Source: Lentisphaerota bacterium (GTDB taxonomy: Bacteria > Verrucomicrobiota > Kiritimatiellia > JAAZAB01). From it: DNA of 5,271 nucleotides. The notes under the pieces were generated by a model that ran no database searches, was not told the origin of the DNA, and saw nothing but the letters and a program-made list of their open reading frames with translations. The stretch lies in the NCBI GenBank assembly GCA_016199105.1, contig JACQHI010000485.1, forward strand, positions 1-5,271, read 5' to 3'. The translations under genes and the position numbers were made by a program. Shown here in pieces: positions 3,392-5,271 of this stretch; positions within the stretch are counted from its first letter, which is position 1; each line of letters starts with the position of its first letter.

Positions 3392-5034
3392 AAATTCAAG
3401 CCTGGCTCTGCGATACATTGCACCGACAGTTTCCCTCGGATAATCCTGGTCGCCCGAAAACCCTCGACCTGGTCGTGGCGCGCGGCGAGCGCGTGTCCTT
3501 CCAGGTCGGCGTCCGCACGGAAAACACCGAGGTCAAGGACGTGGCCGTGGCATCGGACTCCCAGCCTGCCCGCAGCACTACGCGCAGCGTTGTGGGCGGG
3601 TGGCCCGTGCAGATCCGCCGCGTGGGCTATGTGCCGCTGATCCATCACAACGTGCCCGTCCCCCGGGAGGATCTGGACGGCCTTGGACTCATCCCCGGCT
3701 ATGTGCCGGACCCGCTGTTCCCGGAGACGGGCGCCCTCCTTTACACTCGCGAGACGCAGGCCTTCTGGGTCACCGTGGATGTCCCGCGAAACGTCCGGCC
3801 CGGCCGGCATGACGTCACGCTGACCGTGAAAGTCACCGGGCGGAGCGAACGCACCGTTCACACGTTCGACCTGACCGCCCGCCTCACGGTGGCGGAAGTC
3901 GTCATCCGGCCGCGGAAGAATTTCCCGGTCACGCACTGGTTCTATGCCGACGCCCTCTGCGACTGGTACAAAACCACGCCCTTCAGCGTCCCTTTTTGGG
4001 CCATCTGCGAGCGCTATTTTCTCAACTATGCCGGCCACGGGTCCGACACAGTGTATGTGCCGGTCTTCACGCCGTCCCTCGACGGCGTCAAACGCCCCAC
4101 CCAATTGCTCGATGTCCGGACACCCTCGCCCGGAAAATACGAGTTCGACTGGGCGAATGTCCGGCGCTGGATCCGGCTGGCTCAGGCTTGCGGCATCCGC
4201 CGGTTCGAGTGGGCGCATCTGTTCACCCAGTGGGGCTGCGCCTACGCCATCCGCGTGTACCGCGACATGGCCGATGAGGCGTCCCTGCTCTGGCCGCCGG
4301 ACACCGGGGCCACGTCGGACACGTACCGGAACTTCCTTTCGCAATACCTGCCCGCGCTGCAGCGTTTCCTGAAGGAAGAGAAGCTGACGGACTGCTCCTT
4401 CTTCCACATCTCCGACGAGCCGCACGGGGAGGTCCCGCTGAATAATTACCGCGCCGCGCGCGCCATGCTCCGCGAGCTCGCCCCCTGGATGAAGGTGATG
4501 GACGCCATGTCCGACATTGCCTATGGCCGCGAACGATTGATGGACATTCCCATCCCCAACATTCGCACCACGCTGGATTTCATCCGCGAGGGCATTCCCT
4601 CCTGGACGTATTTCTGCTGCGATCCGAGGGAAAACTACCTGAACCGGCTGCTCGACACGCCGCTGGCCAAAATCCGCATGAGCGGCTGGCTCTTTTACAA
4701 GTTCGGCTGCCGCGGCTTCCTGCACTGGGGATACAATTACTGGTATCACCGCCAGACGCGCCATCTCATCGATCCGTTCATCGTGTCCGACGGCCTGGGC
4801 AGCCCGGGGTGGGCGCACGGCGATCCGTTTGTGGTCTATCCGGGACCGGACGGCCCGCTGGACTCCATCCGCTGGGAAGTGTTCGCGGAATCCCTGCAGG
4901 ACCTCGCCCTGCTCCAGACCCTGAACGTGGATCCCGACGACCCGCTCCTGCGTCCGCTCAAGGATTTCAGAACCTTCCCCCGGAATCCCGCCTGGGTCCT
5001 CAACGCCCGCCGCCAACTGCTCGAGCGGAAGTAA
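3388..5034 (+). CDS. GH123/DUF4091-family glycoside hydrolase-like protein, copy 1
   Basis: This 548-residue protein fits the DUF4091/GH123 catalytic family. Residues 1 to about 175 form a beta-rich N-terminal domain (ARGERVSFQVGVRTEN, then a sheet ending LTVAEVVIRP). The barrel domain starts near NFPVTHWFY (178-186) and continues through FEWAHLFTQWG (about 273-283). It then has the adjacent acidic pair Asp343-Glu344 in HISDEPHG, LHWGYNYW (445-452), and the hallmark GDPFVVYPG followed by SIRWE (about 478-500). In characterised GH123 enzymes, which are beta-N-acetylgalactosaminidases, the Asp-Glu pair serves substrate-assisted hydrolysis. The wider family has many untested members, so the substrate here is open. 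No signal peptide is visible, so the protein looks cytoplasmic, although many relatives are exported. Translation starts in an ATGA overlap with the receiver gene and has no strong Shine-Dalgarno of its own, so it is probably coupled. A near-identical gene begins 19 bases after its stop. Confidence 0.93.
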   Translation: MKIQAWLCDTLHRQFPSDNPGRPKTLDLVVARGERVSFQVGVRTENTEVKDVAVASDSQPARSTTRSVVGGWPVQIRRVGYVPLIHHNVPVPREDLDGLGLIPGYVPDPLFPETGALLYTRETQAFWVTVDVPRNVRPGRHDVTLTVKVTGRSERTVHTFDLTARLTVAEVVIRPRKNFPVTHWFYADALCDWYKTTPFSVPFWAICERYFLNYAGHGSDTVYVPVFTPSLDGVKRPTQLLDVRTPSPGKYEFDWANVRRWIRLAQACGIRRFEWAHLFTQWGCAYAIRVYRDMADEASLLWPPDTGATSDTYRNFLSQYLPALQRFLKEEKLTDCSFFHISDEPHGEVPLNNYRAARAMLRELAPWMKVMDAMSDIAYGRERLMDIPIPNIRTTLDFIREGIPSWTYFCCDPRENYLNRLLDTPLAKIRMSGWLFYKFGCRGFLHWGYNYWYHRQTRHLIDPFIVSDGLGSPGWAHGDPFVVYPGPDGPLDSIRWEVFAESLQDLALLQTLNVDPDDPLLRPLKDFRTFPRNPAWVLNARRQLLERK

Positions 5035-5040
5035 TCACGC

Positions 5041-5046
5041 AGGAGG
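5041..5046 (+). promoter_or_regulatory. Strong ribosome-binding site of the second GH123-like gene
   Basis: A perfect AGGAGG sits 7 bases before the ATG at 5054. Copy 1 lacks such a site and depends on the ATGA overlap, so the two paralogues probably differ in translation rate even on one transcript. Confidence 0.9.
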
Positions 5047-5053
5047 CATCACT

Positions 5054-5271
5054 ATGAAAATCCAGGCCTGGATCTGCGATTCGCTGCATCGCCAGTTTCC
5101 CTCGGCGATACCCGGTCGCCCGAAAACCCTCGACTTGGTCGTGGCGCGCGGCGAACGCGTGTCCTTCCAGGTCGGCGTCCGCACGGAAAACACCGAGGTC
5201 AAGGACGTGGCCGTGGCGTCGAACTCCCAGCCTGCCCGCAGCACTACGCGCAGCGTTGTGGGCGGGTGGCC
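5054..5271 (+). CDS. GH123/DUF4091-family glycoside hydrolase-like protein, copy 2 (cut by window end)
   Basis: Only the first 72 complete codons are in the window. They match residues 1-72 of the preceding gene at 67 of 72 positions; the differences are residues 7 (L/I), 10 (T/S), 18 (D/A), 19 (N/I) and 57 (D/N). At the DNA level, 17 of 218 bases differ. Thirteen of these are in the first 60 bases and four in the remaining 158. The visible part is the start of the beta-rich N-terminal domain, so whether the Asp-Glu catalytic pair is kept cannot be seen. It follows copy 1 by 19 bases on the same strand and is presumably in the same operon. It could be a full paralogue with a different specificity, a truncated duplicate, or in the worst case an assembly error; the divergent 5' end argues against a simple assembly duplication. 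Confidence 0.92.
   Translation, partial: MKIQAWICDSLHRQFPSAIPGRPKTLDLVVARGERVSFQVGVRTENTEVKDVAVASNSQPARSTTRSVVGGW

Noticed and set aside
3088..5016. Long open frame of 642 codons on the minus strand, antisense to the GH123-like gene and receiver gene
   Set aside because: The plus-strand genes have clear family motifs and catalytic residues. The antisense translation is a low-information Gly/Arg/Ala/Val-rich sequence with no recognisable domain, as expected from GC-rich codon bias.
5054..5271. Interpretation of the second GH123-like start as a simple assembly duplicate
   Set aside because: Seventeen base differences, clustered in the first 60 bases, and a different upstream sequence with its own AGGAGG site make a pure copy artefact unlikely, though long reads should confirm.

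Overview
This window looks like a fragment of an uncultured Gram-negative bacterium, most plausibly from the PVC group (Kiritimatiellota/Lentisphaerota/Verrucomicrobiota side). The taxonomic hint comes from GC-rich genes, an FG-GAP/VCBS repeat protein that looks exported, GH123/DUF4091-type proteins, a divergent flagellin-like gene, and AT-richer gaps filled with short dispersed repeats of the kind I associate with such genomes. This placement is an inference; no marker gene is present.

Layout. Bases 1-328 hold no convincing gene. They contain an imperfect inverted repeat pair (13-39 / 242-266) enclosing a second long hairpin (83-111 / 139-167). A secreted-looking six-repeat FG-GAP/VCBS protein with an unassigned C-terminal domain follows (329-1774, +). 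It converges, with a 2-base gap, on a small gene on the minus strand (1777-2133) whose product resembles only the N-terminal helical part of flagellin. Bases 2134-2473 are non-coding and carry dispersed GCAAGAAGCGCAA / GCGCCTCTTTGCGGCTATT repeats and a nested palindrome. A small predicted membrane protein (2474-2896, +) begins with a GTG inside a 7-bp/8-bp micro-repeat array. A 108-base gap with a short hairpin leads to the last block.

The last block reads like an operon on the plus strand. It has a stand-alone response-regulator receiver domain (3005-3391), then a GH123/DUF4091-like glycoside hydrolase (3388-5034) coupled to it by an ATGA overlap. After 19 bases and a strong AGGAGG site comes the start of a second, nearly identical GH123-like gene (5054 onward), cut by the window end. 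The first 20 codons of the two copies differ at 13 of 60 bases, while the next 158 bases differ at only 4, which suggests gene conversion or a recent partial duplication.

The most unusual themes are the receiver gene coupled to a tandem hydrolase pair, the isolated flagellin-like minigene, and the fact that two independent genes appear to take their start regions from dispersed repeats.
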